Positions 49,634 to 58,050 of a stretch of DNA of 64,000 nucleotides are shown one piece after another. A program made the translations under genes and the position numbers. Origin of the DNA: CAZJRQ01 sp964548535 (GTDB lineage: Bacteria; Bacillota; Clostridia; Oscillospirales; Ruminococcaceae); assembly GCA_964548535.1 (NCBI GenBank), contig CAZJRQ010000003.1:61018-125017 (forward strand), given 5' to 3'. Position 1 is the stretch's first letter. Every line of letters begins with the position of its first letter. The notes beneath the pieces were generated by a model, which was not told the DNA's origin, did not search any database, and saw only the letters and a program-made list of their open reading frames with translations.

Positions 49634-50308
49634 CTAATCAAAAAATTCATCTTGTATATTTTTTTCTTTTTCTTTATCAATAAACATAAGCATAAGCACT
49701 GTCAACAGCAAAAATGCAGTAATAAAAACAGAATACTGTCCTAAAAATTTAGTTGCATTAGCACCAACAATTACGCCTAAAAGGAAAAATCCAACTATCT
49801 GATAAACTCTAATACCTGACTTTAAGTAAAACTTATCGCCAGTAATTCTATATCTGTAAATTTTCTCAGTCGCAGTCCTCAAATTACCAGTACAAATAGT
49901 AGTAGAATAACCAACCGAATCAATTTTACGAAAACTTTGAATCTGCAAAGAAGAAACAAAAGTTATCATAATATTAGCAACAACGTTAAACTTGCCAATC
50001 GGAATAAAACCTACACCAATGACAACTAAAATTTCAATAGCAATTATGTATTGACGCCAGTGAAAACGAGATTTTGATAATTTCTTTTTTGCAATATCTG
50101 ACATAGTAACTCCAACGACAAACATAAAAATCTGAATAATATATTTTAAACATCTATACCATTCACCCTCAACCACGGAAATACCGAGTAAAACTACGTT
50201 TCCCGTTTGAGCATTAGCAAAAACGCCACCACGAATTACATAACTGTAAGCATCCAAAAACCCGCCGACAACAGCCAAAATAAAAGCCACCAAATAAGTT
50301 TCGGACAT
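49634..50308 (-). CDS. DUF1275 family (YoaK-like) membrane protein
   Basis: A 224-residue membrane protein of the DUF1275 family, with LAVVGGFLDAYSYVIRGGVFANAQTGNVVLLGISV (the family's G-F-x-DA...T-G-N pattern), then SLQIQSFRKIDSVGYSTTICTGNLRTATEKIYR, and six hydrophobic segments in all. Function unknown. I chose ATG 50308, 5 bases after GAGGG; the longer TTG start is at 50335. It is inserted between ecfA2 and ecfT, which are normally neighbours. Confidence 0.88.
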   Translation of the reverse strand: MSETYLVAFILAVVGGFLDAYSYVIRGGVFANAQTGNVVLLGISVVEGEWYRCLKYIIQIFMFVVGVTMSDIAKKKLSKSRFHWRQYIIAIEILVVIGVGFIPIGKFNVVANIMITFVSSLQIQSFRKIDSVGYSTTICTGNLRTATEKIYRYRITGDKFYLKSGIRVYQIVGFFLLGVIVGANATKFLGQYSVFITAFLLLTVLMLMFIDKEKEKNIQDEFFD

Positions 50309-50357
50309 CTGAACCCTCTGAACCTTGCCCTTCAAAAAATCATTCCAATCATAATAT

Positions 50358-51209
50358 TTATCTTCCTAAAGCATTAAGCAAAAGCTTTTTTCCGAAATTA
50401 ACAGTATAAACTTCCTCGTGAAAATCATAACCCATAGCAGTCAAGCGATTGAACACTCGTGTTATCTGCGGAACAGCAAGCCCCATATCTTCAAGCTCTT
50501 TTGAGCGATGAAAAACATTAACCGGAGTGTCATAGCAAAACACCTTAGCATGATTCATCACAAGAATTTTCGAGCAGTTTTTCGCCACATCTTCCATAGA
50601 ATGCGAAACAAGCATAACCGTGTTTTTCTTTTCCTCGTGATATTCACGAATAAGCCCCAAAACCTGCTCTCTGCCCATAGGGTCAAGACCAGAAGTCGGC
50701 TCATCTAAAATAAGCACCTTAGGCTCCATAGCCATAACACCAGCAATAGCAACACGCCTCTTTTGACCGCCCGAAAGCTCAAAAGGCGACTTATCTAAAA
50801 CCTCAGCGTCAAGTCCAACAAGCCTAGCCGTTTCGCGAACTCGCCTGTCAATTTCAAACTCATCAAGTCCCATGTTCTTAGGACCAAACGCAATATCCTT
50901 GTAACAGGTTTCTTCAAAAAGCTGGTATTCCGGATATTGAAAAACCAAGCCAACCTTAAATCGAATATCGCGAAGTCTAGACTTATCCTCCCAAAGCTGC
51001 TCACCGTCAACAAAAATCTTGCCAGACGTCGGCTTTAAAAGTCCATTCAAGTGCTGGATAAGAGTTGACTTTCCAGAGCCAGTGTGACCAATTACGCCAA
51101 CAAGCTCACCCTCATCAATATCCAAATTAACATTGTCCACAGCAACCTTTTCAAAAGGAGTATTCTCACCGTAAACGTATGATAAATTTTCAGTTTTAAT
51201 TATTGCCAT
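50358..51209 (-). CDS. ecfA2: Energy-coupling factor transporter ATPase EcfA2
   Basis: A 283-residue ABC ATPase. Walker A VIGHTGSGKSTLIQHLNGLLKPTSG, Q-loop VGLVFQYPEYQLFEETCYKDIAFGPKNMG, signature ELSGGQKRRVAIAGVMAMEPKVLILDEPTSGLDPMGR, and the H-loop SHSMEDVAK are all intact. The FEETCYKDIAFGPKNM Q-loop is typical of EcfA2. With EcfA1 and EcfT it powers vitamin uptake. It has its own promoter and starts a long minus-strand run. Confidence 0.96.
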   Translation of the reverse strand: MAIIKTENLSYVYGENTPFEKVAVDNVNLDIDEGELVGVIGHTGSGKSTLIQHLNGLLKPTSGKIFVDGEQLWEDKSRLRDIRFKVGLVFQYPEYQLFEETCYKDIAFGPKNMGLDEFEIDRRVRETARLVGLDAEVLDKSPFELSGGQKRRVAIAGVMAMEPKVLILDEPTSGLDPMGREQVLGLIREYHEEKKNTVMLVSHSMEDVAKNCSKILVMNHAKVFCYDTPVNVFHRSKELEDMGLAVPQITRVFNRLTAMGYDFHEEVYTVNFGKKLLLNALGR

Positions 51210-51248
51210 AATTTTTTCCTTCTTCTAAACTATACAACAACTATAGTA

Positions 51249-51277
51249 ATTGTAACACAAATCAGTCGTTTTTTCAA
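51249..51277 (-). promoter_or_regulatory. Promoter of the ecfA2 gene cluster
   Basis: -35 TTGAAA (51277-51272), 17-base spacer, -10 TACAAT (51254-51249) on the minus strand. It splits ecfA2 from ecfA1. Confidence 0.7.
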
Positions 51278-51329
51278 GACAATTATTTACATTAAATGCT
51301 AAAATAGCAGTAAATTCAGTACATATAAA

Positions 51330-52199
51330 TTAATTTTTCAAAGATTTTTCAGCCAAAAGCTTAGCAATTTCTTGCACACATTCATCTTCTGAAATAATCT
51401 CGTCAGAAATATTATATCCAGCTACCCTAAGTCCATACACAAGTTCAGTAACCTGCGGAACGTCAAGACCTAGATTTTTGAGCGTTTCGACCTGCGAAAA
51501 AACCTTTTTAGGAATGTTGTCCATAACAATTTCTCCGCCGTCAATAACAACAACTCTGTCAGCCTGAGCCGCCTCTTCCATGTAATGCGTAATCAAAACA
51601 ATAGTGACACCGCTTTCACGATTAAGCATTTTTATAGTTTTCATAACCTCCGCCCTGCCCTTAGGGTCGAGCATAGCAGTAGGCTCATCAAGTAAAATAC
51701 AGTCAGGACGCATAGCAATAATTCCAGCAATAGCGACCCTCTGCTTTTGACCGCCCGACAGCTTGTGCGGAGCGTGCTCTCGATATTCATACATGCCAAC
51801 AGTTTTGAGCGCGTCGTCAACTCTCCTGCGAATTTCCGTCGGCTCAACACCCATATTTTCAAGAGCAAAAGCAACGTCCTCTTCAACAATAGTTGCTACA
51901 ATCTGATTATCAGGATTTTGAAAAACCATTCCCACACGCTGACGAATCGACAGAAGATTTTCTTCAATCTTAGTGTCCATGCCGTCAACAGTAACCTCAC
52001 CCTCCTGCGGAAGATTAACAGCGTTAAAACACTTAGCCAAAGTCGATTTTCCCGAGCCGTTGTGACCCAAAACAGCCACAAATTCGCCCTTTTGTATATC
52101 AATATCAATCCCTTTCAAAACCTCAGTAACAACTGGAGGTTCTTCCACGTCATTGATGTATGAAAATTTAAGATTTTTCGCTTGCAAAAAACTACTCAT
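51330..52199 (-). CDS. ecfA1: Energy-coupling factor transporter ATPase EcfA1
   Basis: A 289-residue ABC ATPase with Walker A VLGHNGSGKSTLAKCFNAVNLPQEG, Q-loop VGMVFQNPDNQIVATIVEEDVAFALENMGV, signature KLSGGQKQRVAIAGIIAMRPDCILLDEPTAMLDPKGR and H-loop THYMEEAAQADR. QNPDNQIV marks EcfA1. The start, 9 bases after GGAAAGG, lies inside the end of the upstream kinase-like gene (8-base overlap). Confidence 0.96.
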   Translation of the reverse strand: MSSFLQAKNLKFSYINDVEEPPVVTEVLKGIDIDIQKGEFVAVLGHNGSGKSTLAKCFNAVNLPQEGEVTVDGMDTKIEENLLSIRQRVGMVFQNPDNQIVATIVEEDVAFALENMGVEPTEIRRRVDDALKTVGMYEYREHAPHKLSGGQKQRVAIAGIIAMRPDCILLDEPTAMLDPKGRAEVMKTIKMLNRESGVTIVLITHYMEEAAQADRVVVIDGGEIVMDNIPKKVFSQVETLKNLGLDVPQVTELVYGLRVAGYNISDEIISEDECVQEIAKLLAEKSLKN

Positions 52200-52728
52200 T
52201 GGCTTTTCCTTTCCATTGAATCAAAAACTTTTTCATTGCACTCCTGCCCTTTATGACAAGAAATGGTTTATCATTATATTTGCTATGTAAATCTAATATC
52301 AAGGGCTTACGAACCTTAGAAAAATTCCATAATCCTTTACAAAGCTGTAAAAAACCCTTATCAAATTTTTCTTCAAGATAACAAGGAAAATCACAACGCC
52401 CTTTACCTGTTCTTTTTATCACGCCAGCTAAACATACAAAACGATTAACATCAAGGAATATAACCAAATCCGACGCTTTAAACCTAAGTTCCATTGTTCC
52501 GCCATGATTAACATTTCCGTCAATGATCCATTTATCATTTGATATAAGCTCAAAGTTTTTATTTTTCCATTCATCATATGACGGCATTTCCCAGTTAGTA
52601 CGCCAAAAATGCAAATCAAGATGAACAAGCGGCAAGTAAGTTATAGAAGATAATTCTTTAGCTAAAAAGCTTTTACCGCTGCCGTTATTACCAACTATAA
52701 TAATACGATTATAATCAAATATATTCAT
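52192..52728 (-). CDS. P-loop NTPase, topology-modulation (FlaR)-like
   Basis: A 178-residue P-loop NTPase of the adenylate-kinase-like group. Walker A is IIIVGNNGSGKSFLAKELS; LPLVHLDLHFWRTNWEMPSYDEWKN and WIIDGNVNHGGTMELRFKASDLVIFLD match the pattern of FlaR-type DNA topology modulation proteins. The substrate is not known and the name is historic. I chose ATG 52728, 5 bases after AGGTGG, over the GTG at 52737. It overlaps ecfA1 by 8 bases. Confidence 0.85.
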   Translation of the reverse strand: MNIFDYNRIIIVGNNGSGKSFLAKELSSITYLPLVHLDLHFWRTNWEMPSYDEWKNKNFELISNDKWIIDGNVNHGGTMELRFKASDLVIFLDVNRFVCLAGVIKRTGKGRCDFPCYLEEKFDKGFLQLCKGLWNFSKVRKPLILDLHSKYNDKPFLVIKGRSAMKKFLIQWKGKANE

Positions 52729-52748
52729 ATTTGCCACCTATAATAAAA

Positions 52749-53000
52749 TTAATCTAATTCATCAAAGAAAGCTTTCAAATCTTCCCTGCATTCTGCCGAA
52801 AGCGTTTTCTTAGGAATACCCTGTACAGCACCCTCAATTGCAAGTAACTTGTGCATGCAAGAACCGCTGTCATAAGCCTTTAGCTTGATAAAAGCCTCTT
52901 TAGTGCCAACCTCTCGAAGTTCATTAGGAGTATTAATCCCAACAGCCTTAAGCTGACTCTCCAAAACTGCTCCAATATTCGGCAAATCATGTAACTCCAT
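52749..53000 (-). CDS. TfoX C-terminal-domain (helix-hairpin-helix) protein
   Basis: An 83-residue protein, MELHDLPNIGAVLESQLKAVGINTPNELREVGTKEAFIKL... It is the C-terminal HhH-like domain of the TfoX/Sxy family without the N-terminal domain: LPNIGxxxExxLxxVGIxTxxELxxVG is the family pattern. The start at ATG 53000 follows AAGGGGGA by 5 bases; an in-frame extension upstream lies inside the end of the methyltransferase gene and is not believable. Function unknown. Confidence 0.88.
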   Translation of the reverse strand: MELHDLPNIGAVLESQLKAVGINTPNELREVGTKEAFIKLKAYDSGSCMHKLLAIEGAVQGIPKKTLSAECREDLKAFFDELD

Positions 53001-53013
53001 AGTATTCCCCCTT

Positions 53014-53877
53014 CTATTCAGTCCAAATCGCAGTAGAACCGCAAGGCAGTGCCATGCCTGCTTTTTCAACTGGCAAACCAATTTCATCAGCAGTAACCTT
53101 ACCACCGAATTTTCCGCCGATAACGTCATTTAAAATGTAAGCCATAACTGACGGAGAAAGTCCAGTAGTATAACTGTTTAGCAAGAAAAACAAAGGATTA
53201 TCACTCAAAACTCCACAGCAAGTTTGAACAAGTTCATATATGCAATCTTCAAGCTTCCAAATCTCACCGCCAGGTCCGCGGCCATAAGACGGCGGGTCCA
53301 TTACAACAGCGTCATATCTGTTCCCACGCTTAATCTCACGTCGAACGAACTTTTCACAATCGTCCACAAGCCAGCGTATAGGTTTGTCAGAAAGCCCCGA
53401 CACCCCAGCATTTTCTCTAGCCCAAGCAACCATTCCCTTTGACGCGTCAACGTGAGAAACGCTCGCCCCAGCATTAGCACAAGCAAGAGTTGCACCGCCA
53501 GTGTATGCAAATAAATTAAGCACCTTAATTTCTCTGCCGGCATTACGAATTTTATCAGCCATGAACTCCCAGTTTACAGCCTGTTCAGGAAAAAGCCCAG
53601 TGTGCTTAAATCCAGTAGGACGAATAATAAATTTCAAATCACCGTAAGAAATATTCCAGCTTTCAGGCAGTTTCTTGCGATATTCCCATTCACCGCCACC
53701 CTTAGCCGAACGATGATAAACAGCGTCAGCCTTTGTCCACAAATCAGTCTTATAAGCCGATTTCCATATAATCTGAGGGTCAGGACGAACCAAAACCTTA
53801 CCGCCCCAGCTCTCAAGCTTATCACCGCCTGAAGTATCTATTATTTTATAATCCTGCCAATTATTCGCAACACGCAT
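53014..53877 (-). CDS. Class I SAM-dependent RNA methyltransferase (RlmI/RlmK-like)
   Basis: A 287-residue methyltransferase. It has a small N-terminal beta domain, EYRKKLPESWNISYGDLKFIIRPTGFKHTGLFPEQAVNW, the SAM motif VLNLFAYTGGATLACANAGASVSHVDASKGMVAWARENA and the catalytic-type VVMDPPSYGRGPGGEIWKLED (DPPSYGRG). This resembles the RlmI/RlmK C-terminal family of RNA methyltransferases; the exact target cannot be told. AAAGGA is upstream of the start. Confidence 0.88.
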   Translation of the reverse strand: MRVANNWQDYKIIDTSGGDKLESWGGKVLVRPDPQIIWKSAYKTDLWTKADAVYHRSAKGGGEWEYRKKLPESWNISYGDLKFIIRPTGFKHTGLFPEQAVNWEFMADKIRNAGREIKVLNLFAYTGGATLACANAGASVSHVDASKGMVAWARENAGVSGLSDKPIRWLVDDCEKFVRREIKRGNRYDAVVMDPPSYGRGPGGEIWKLEDCIYELVQTCCGVLSDNPLFFLLNSYTTGLSPSVMAYILNDVIGGKFGGKVTADEIGLPVEKAGMALPCGSTAIWTE

Positions 53878-53901
53878 ATTTATTTTCCTTTACATTAAAA
53901 T

Positions 53902-54594
53902 TTATTTCCAAGGTCTAGCCTTTTGTGTCCAGCCTTTATCTTTCCAGTAATCAGTATCTATCTTTAACATACTCTTTTTATTATGTACAGTCCTCATAAC
54001 ATTAAAAAACGCCTTAGTCTTTATAGATGGCTTAACTCTACCATAATTAGCCTTAACTTTTCGAGCAATACTATCAAGCTTTTTCTCAGCAATTTCTCGC
54101 CTTTGGTTAGGAACTTCATCCCACTTAACCGCATGAACTCCCACACCGCAAGTGTATATTTTCCCAACTCCCCAAAAGTACATGCTATCTTTCATATCCT
54201 TGCAAGTCGACTTCATTCCGCCGCCTGCCGCCGTAGATATGCAAACAGCCTGCTTTGAAAACATTTTCTCTTCAGGACGATGAACCAACCAGCGGTAACC
54301 ATAATGGTCAAGAAAAGCTTTCATAGAACCAGTACAGTGATAAACATAAACAGGAGAAGTAAAAATCAACAAGTCAGCACTATCCATAGCCTTATTAATC
54401 GGACTAAGCTTTTCATAGTGAGGACAAGTCTCTTCACCGTTCAAAAAACAGCTGTTACACCCAACACAAAATTCACCAAAATCACGCGGCAGAAAAAACT
54501 CAGTAACCTCTCCGCCAATTTTCTTCGCTAAATATTGCCCCAAATGATATGTAGAACCCTTGTGATTTTGCCCATTTACAATGCAAATCTTCAA
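53902..54594 (-). CDS. NAD(P)H-dependent FMN reductase / flavodoxin-fold protein
   Basis: A 230-residue flavodoxin-like oxidoreductase. ICIVNGQNHKGSTYHLGQYLAKKIGG is the FMN-phosphate loop; GCNSCFLNGEETCPHYEKLSPINKAMDSADLLIFTSPVYVYHCTGSMKAFLDHYG is the typical multi-cysteine, PVYVY substrate-pocket block of iron-sulfur flavoprotein-like reductases. The start is uncertain: the TTG at 54594 follows GGTGAT, while the GTG at 54603 lies inside it. It probably has a redox role in the anaerobic cell. Confidence 0.85.
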   Translation of the reverse strand: MKICIVNGQNHKGSTYHLGQYLAKKIGGEVTEFFLPRDFGEFCVGCNSCFLNGEETCPHYEKLSPINKAMDSADLLIFTSPVYVYHCTGSMKAFLDHYGYRWLVHRPEEKMFSKQAVCISTAAGGGMKSTCKDMKDSMYFWGVGKIYTCGVGVHAVKWDEVPNQRREIAEKKLDSIARKVKANYGRVKPSIKTKAFFNVMRTVHNKKSMLKIDTDYWKDKGWTQKARPWK

Positions 54595-54658
54595 ATTAAT
54601 CACCGCAATTCTTAAAAATTAAAACCTAAAACTAATCAGCTTTTAACGTCCATAACAA

Positions 54659-56002
54659 TTACATCTCTTCAATCAGCTTAGCAATATTATTCGCATATTC
54701 AGTAATAACGCCAGTCTTCTTACCCTCAAGCATTACACGAACTAAAGGCTCAGTGCCAGATTCACGAACCAAAATTCTACCCTCATCACCAAGCTTTTCA
54801 GAGTAAGTTTTTATTGCCTGCTGAACATCCTCGTTAGTTTCCCACAAACCCTTTTTATCAGCAGTAATTTTAACATTAACAAGCACCTGCGGATAACACT
54901 CCATACAAGAAGCAAGCTCACTAGCCTTCTTACCAGTCTTTTTCAAAACCTCAAGCAACCTAACTCCAGTCAGCTCACCGTCACCAGTGTTTGCCTCATC
55001 AAGAAAAATAATATGTCCCGATTGCTCTCCGCCAAGATTATAATCAAATTTCTGCATCTGCTCAAGAACATATCTGTCACCAACAGCAGTCTTAACAGCG
55101 TCAATATTATTCTCCTGCGCAAACTTGAAAAATCCCAAATTACTCATTACAGTAACAACACAAGTGTTAGATTTAAGCTTGCCCTGAACCTTCATAAACT
55201 TTGAGAAAATAGCCAAAAGCTTATCTCCGTCAATCATCTCACCGTTTTCATCAACGGCAAGACATCTGTCAGCGTCACCATCAAAAGCAAGACCCAAATC
55301 ACATTTTTGTTCAACAACAGTTTTAATCAAATCTTCCATGTGAGTAGAACCGCACTTTTCGTTGATGTTATTTCCGTCAGGATCTTTGTGAATAAATACA
55401 CAAGTAGCACCAAGCCCCTCAAACAAATTAGGAGCAACGTTAGAAGCCGCACCATTAGCACAGTCAATAGCAACCTTAATGCCCTTAAAATCACAATCAA
55501 CATTTTTCATAATATGTCTAATATAATCCCACTGAGCATTTTTCTCATAGAAAACTCTGCCGATATCACAACCGTCTTTAAGAGTTACTTTCTCAGGATT
55601 ATCCAAAATCAATTCTTCAATTTCATTCTCAATCTCGTCCGAAAGCTTAAATCCAGTACCAGAGAAAAGTTTAATTCCATTAAACTCAACCGAGTTGTGT
55701 GAAGCCGAAATCATAATACCCACATCAGCCTGATATCTCTGCACAAGCAATGCAACAGCCGGCGTAGGCACAACTCCAAGAATATGTACATTAGCACCAA
55801 CCGAACAAAGTCCAGCAATCAAAGCCGCCTCAAGAACATCACCAGAAATTCTAGTATCCTTACCGATAATAATTTTTGGTGTGTGCTTATTTTCCTTAGC
55901 AATAACCAAAGCTGCCGCCCTGCCAATATTCATAGCCAGCTCACAAGTCAGCTCAGTAATAGCAACTCCTCTTGCACCGTCAGTTCCAAATAGTCTTCCC
56001 AT
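54659..56002 (-). CDS. glmM: Phosphoglucosamine mutase
   Basis: A 447-residue enzyme converting glucosamine-6-phosphate to glucosamine-1-phosphate for UDP-GlcNAc and cell-wall synthesis. It has GRLFGTDGARGVA at the N-terminus, the phosphoserine loop GIMISASHNSVEFNGIKLF, the metal-binding LAFDGDADRCLAVD, the substrate loop GGEQSGHIIF and the phosphate-binding RILVRESGTEPLVRVMLEG. All four domains are present. AAGGAG lies 11 bases before the start. Confidence 0.97.
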   Translation of the reverse strand: MGRLFGTDGARGVAITELTCELAMNIGRAAALVIAKENKHTPKIIIGKDTRISGDVLEAALIAGLCSVGANVHILGVVPTPAVALLVQRYQADVGIMISASHNSVEFNGIKLFSGTGFKLSDEIENEIEELILDNPEKVTLKDGCDIGRVFYEKNAQWDYIRHIMKNVDCDFKGIKVAIDCANGAASNVAPNLFEGLGATCVFIHKDPDGNNINEKCGSTHMEDLIKTVVEQKCDLGLAFDGDADRCLAVDENGEMIDGDKLLAIFSKFMKVQGKLKSNTCVVTVMSNLGFFKFAQENNIDAVKTAVGDRYVLEQMQKFDYNLGGEQSGHIIFLDEANTGDGELTGVRLLEVLKKTGKKASELASCMECYPQVLVNVKITADKKGLWETNEDVQQAIKTYSEKLGDEGRILVRESGTEPLVRVMLEGKKTGVITEYANNIAKLIEEM

Positions 56003-56081
56003 AATAAAAATTACTCCTTGTCAAAATTACTTATTTTATATAAAACTTAAATCTTATAATCTAATTTAAAATTCATGATAG

Positions 56082-56484
56082 CTAACTTAAATCCACGTCA
56101 ATATATTTCACAACACTGCCACTGATTTCCCTATAGTCATATCCATCAAACATACTTTCTGAATTCGGTACTGACTGCACAAAAAAGTTCATCACCAATT
56201 ACTGGTTTGTAGTTTGAATCAATCATATCATCAGTATCAGTTTCAGCATTATATCTAAAAACTTCAATTTCATCATAATGAACATCAACCTTGTATCCGC
56301 CGCGCTCCTCAGTTATTTGCAGCAAAATAGTGTTATCATCTTTTATTTCAACAACATCACCAGCATAAATATCCATATGTGTATCTGTAGTCAAAAATTC
56401 TGATGAGTCCTCTTGATTTTTATTTGAACAAGCCGAAAGCACCAATAAAGCAGATAACGAAGAAAAATCCAATAATTCCCTCAT
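56082..56484 (-). pseudogene. Small lipoprotein gene with a frameshift at an A6/T6 tract
   Basis: The first frame gives a lipoprotein (lipobox LSAC in SALLVLSACSNKNQ) with a short beta-rich body and stops at 56146. If one base is removed from the six-A run at about 56180-56185 (T6 on the coding strand), translation continues as DELFVQSVPNSESMFDGYDYREISGSVVKYIDVDLS to a stop at 56082, which reads like normal coding sequence. The break may be a sequencing error, a real mutation or slippage. The start is also unclear: the ATG at 56484 has no Shine-Dalgarno and a TTG at 56472 follows GAGGG. Function unknown. Confidence 0.65.
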
Positions 56485-56691
56485 GAATATTTGTCCCTAA
56501 TATTTCTTACAACTATATTATTCCAAAAAAACGATATTTATTATACAAGAAAACATTCTCCAAAGCAATGATTCAACGCATATATACAGCATTAAATTAT
56601 ACCATATATTTATGAATAAGTCAAACAGCGCACTATTTCAAAAAAAAATCCAAAGTGTAGTATATTCAACAGAATTCATCAAATTTCTATG

Positions 56692-56697
56692 CTATAA
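56692..56697 (+). promoter_or_regulatory. -10 element of the rubredoxin promoter
   Basis: TATAAT about 53 bases before the rubredoxin ATG. No good -35 is seen at 16-18 bases. The region 56485-56690 has no other recognisable feature. Confidence 0.5.
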
Positions 56698-56749
56698 TAA
56701 TTGCACAGCTATAAATAAACACAAAATACAAATTAAGGAGGATATCACA

Positions 56750-56905
56750 ATGAAATATGTATGCGATGTATGCGGTTATATTTATGACCCAGAAGTAGGC
56801 GAGCCTGATAGCGGTGTTGCTGCTGGCACAAAATGGGAAGATGTTCCTGAAGATTTTGTTTGCCCAGTTTGCGGCGTTGGCAAAGACAGCTTTTCAGCTG
56901 AATAA
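56750..56905 (+). CDS. Rubredoxin
   Basis: A 51-residue iron protein with the four Cys ligands in CDVCGYIYDP (Cys 5 and 8) and CPVCGVGKD (near 38 and 41), and the WEDVPEDFVCPVC pattern. It carries electrons to rubrerythrin-like oxidoreductases in anaerobes. The ATG at 56750 follows AAGGAGG by 8 bases; an open frame extending upstream to 56612 is not translated sequence. It ends before a strong terminator. Confidence 0.97.
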   Translation: MKYVCDVCGYIYDPEVGEPDSGVAAGTKWEDVPEDFVCPVCGVGKDSFSAE

Positions 56906-56917
56906 ATTAACCTACAC

Positions 56918-56958
56918 AAATACTGCTTTGATGAAAATATCAAGGCAGTATTTTTTTT
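56918..56958 (+). terminator. Terminator after rubredoxin, overlapping the Crp/Fnr stop
   Basis: Arms AAATACTGCTTTGAT and ATCAAGGCAGTATTT with a short loop and eight T on the plus strand. On the opposite strand the Crp/Fnr stop codon lies within the hairpin. Confidence 0.92.
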
Positions 56959-57593
56959 ATAAAAATTATCTGCCTGCCGTTACGCTCAATAACACCCTCA
57001 TCAGTTAAAATTCTAAGCTCACGCATAAGCGAGCTTCTTTCGACATTTATGTAATCAGCCAAAGCGTTGTAATGTATAGGCACAACACAGCTATTTTCGG
57101 TATTTTGAATATGACACAAAAAATCAAAATAAGTTATCAGTTTTTTCCGAACACTGCGTCTAGTAAGCACATTAATATGCATTTCTTGATTACGCGAACG
57201 CTGAGCCATCATCTGAATAAAGTTATTTGCCAAAACGCTATGATGTTCACAAGCCTTTTCACAGCGCTTAATTATGCACTGATAGTCAACAAACATAACT
57301 CTGCATTCGTTTTGTGCTTCAGCATAATATTCAAATCCACAAGACGAAATAAAGAACACATCACCAAAAATGCCATTATTCTCAATATCCTCAAGAATAC
57401 ACTGCTCTCCGTCATAATCAAGACAATAAACCCTAGCCTTACCGCCCAAAACCACGCCAATGCGATTTTTTGACATATCAAAACTCATAATAGTTTCCCC
57501 AGCCGAAAACGTTTTCTCGGTTGGACTAAAGCATTCATACATCTTTTCCCTTTGAGCACTGCTTATGTCGTTAAAAATTCCGATTTTTTCCAC
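56940..57593 (-). CDS. Crp/Fnr family transcription regulator
   Basis: A 217-residue regulator. The N-terminal cyclic-nucleotide-binding-like jelly roll (about 10-120; EKTFSAGETIMSFDMSKNRIGVVLGGKARVYCLDYDGEQCILEDIENNGIFGDVFFISS) is followed by the dimer helix and a C-terminal winged helix with IHYNALADYINVERSSLMRELRILTDEGVIERNGRQIIF. It lacks the N-terminal Cys cluster of FNR; two or three scattered Cys remain, so the signal is unknown. I chose GTG 57593, 6 bases after GAGGTG. A palindrome overlaps its promoter. Confidence 0.88.
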   Translation of the reverse strand: MEKIGIFNDISSAQREKMYECFSPTEKTFSAGETIMSFDMSKNRIGVVLGGKARVYCLDYDGEQCILEDIENNGIFGDVFFISSCGFEYYAEAQNECRVMFVDYQCIIKRCEKACEHHSVLANNFIQMMAQRSRNQEMHINVLTRRSVRKKLITYFDFLCHIQNTENSCVVPIHYNALADYINVERSSLMRELRILTDEGVIERNGRQIIFIKKILP

Positions 57594-57611
57594 CAAATTC
57601 ACCTCAAGAGC

Positions 57612-57640
57612 ATTATATCACACAAATGTTGAATATGCAA
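57612..57640 (-). promoter_or_regulatory. Promoter of the Crp/Fnr gene
   Basis: -35 TTGCAT (57640-57635), 17-base spacer, -10 TATAAT (57617-57612) on the minus strand. Confidence 0.8.
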
Positions 57641-57642
57641 CA
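57627..57642. promoter_or_regulatory. Palindromic operator candidate over the Crp/Fnr -35
   Basis: TGTTG and CAACA are perfect inverted arms around a 6-base centre, overlapping the -35 element. The TTG-N6-CAA core fits the size of a Crp/Fnr dimer site and suggests autorepression. Confidence 0.5.
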
Positions 57643-57679
57643 CTTTTCACCAAATTCCCCAAATTTTCACCCCCCATCA

Positions 57680-57740
57680 CCAGGGGCGTGCCCCTGGACC
57701 CCTATCACGTAATCGCTCGTACCTCGCTCGACTTGCCATG
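57680..57740 (+). repeat. Dispersed GC-rich repeat, partial copy
   Basis: Palindrome CCAGGGGCGTGCCCCTGG followed by ACCCCTATCACGTAATCGCTCGTACCTCGCTCG; matches the right-hand part of the copies at 63648 and 63896. Confidence 0.85.
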
Positions 57741-57812
57741 CGTAGTTTAAATACGCGTGGTGGCACATTGATTAGGATAACTTTTTCATTCATGATTACC
57801 ACTCACCCAACC

Positions 57813-57960
57813 CCGAGCAGTCCTAGCGTGGACGGCGCAGTACGCATCATCGCTCGTACCTCGCTCGTGATTGGTATTCATACCATAATCAGCGTCATTA
57901 CCCTATGATTTGGGAAAGTTTATTGATTTTTTGCAAGCCCAAATTACCACTCACCCAACA
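57813..57960 (+). repeat. Tandem repeat, unit 1 (148 bp)
   Basis: From CCGAGCAGTCCTAGCG to the next CCGAGCAGTCCTAGCG at 57961 is exactly 148 bases. The unit holds CGCTCGTACCTCGCTCGTGA and a hairpin TTGGTATTCATACCATAATC. Confidence 0.9.
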
Positions 57961-58050
57961 CCGAGCAGTCCTAGCGCAGACGGCGCAATACGCACCATCG
58001 CTCGTACCTCGCTCGTGATTGGTATTCATACCATAATCAGCGTCATTACC
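57961..58050 (+). repeat. Tandem repeat, unit 2, cut by the assembly gap
   Basis: It matches unit 1 with a few changes for 90 bases up to CGTCATTACC, then runs into N. Confidence 0.9.

Noticed and set aside
53001..53129. N-terminal extension of the TfoX-domain protein
   Set aside because: It overlaps the end of the methyltransferase in another frame, and the ATG at 53000 has a strong ribosome-binding site.
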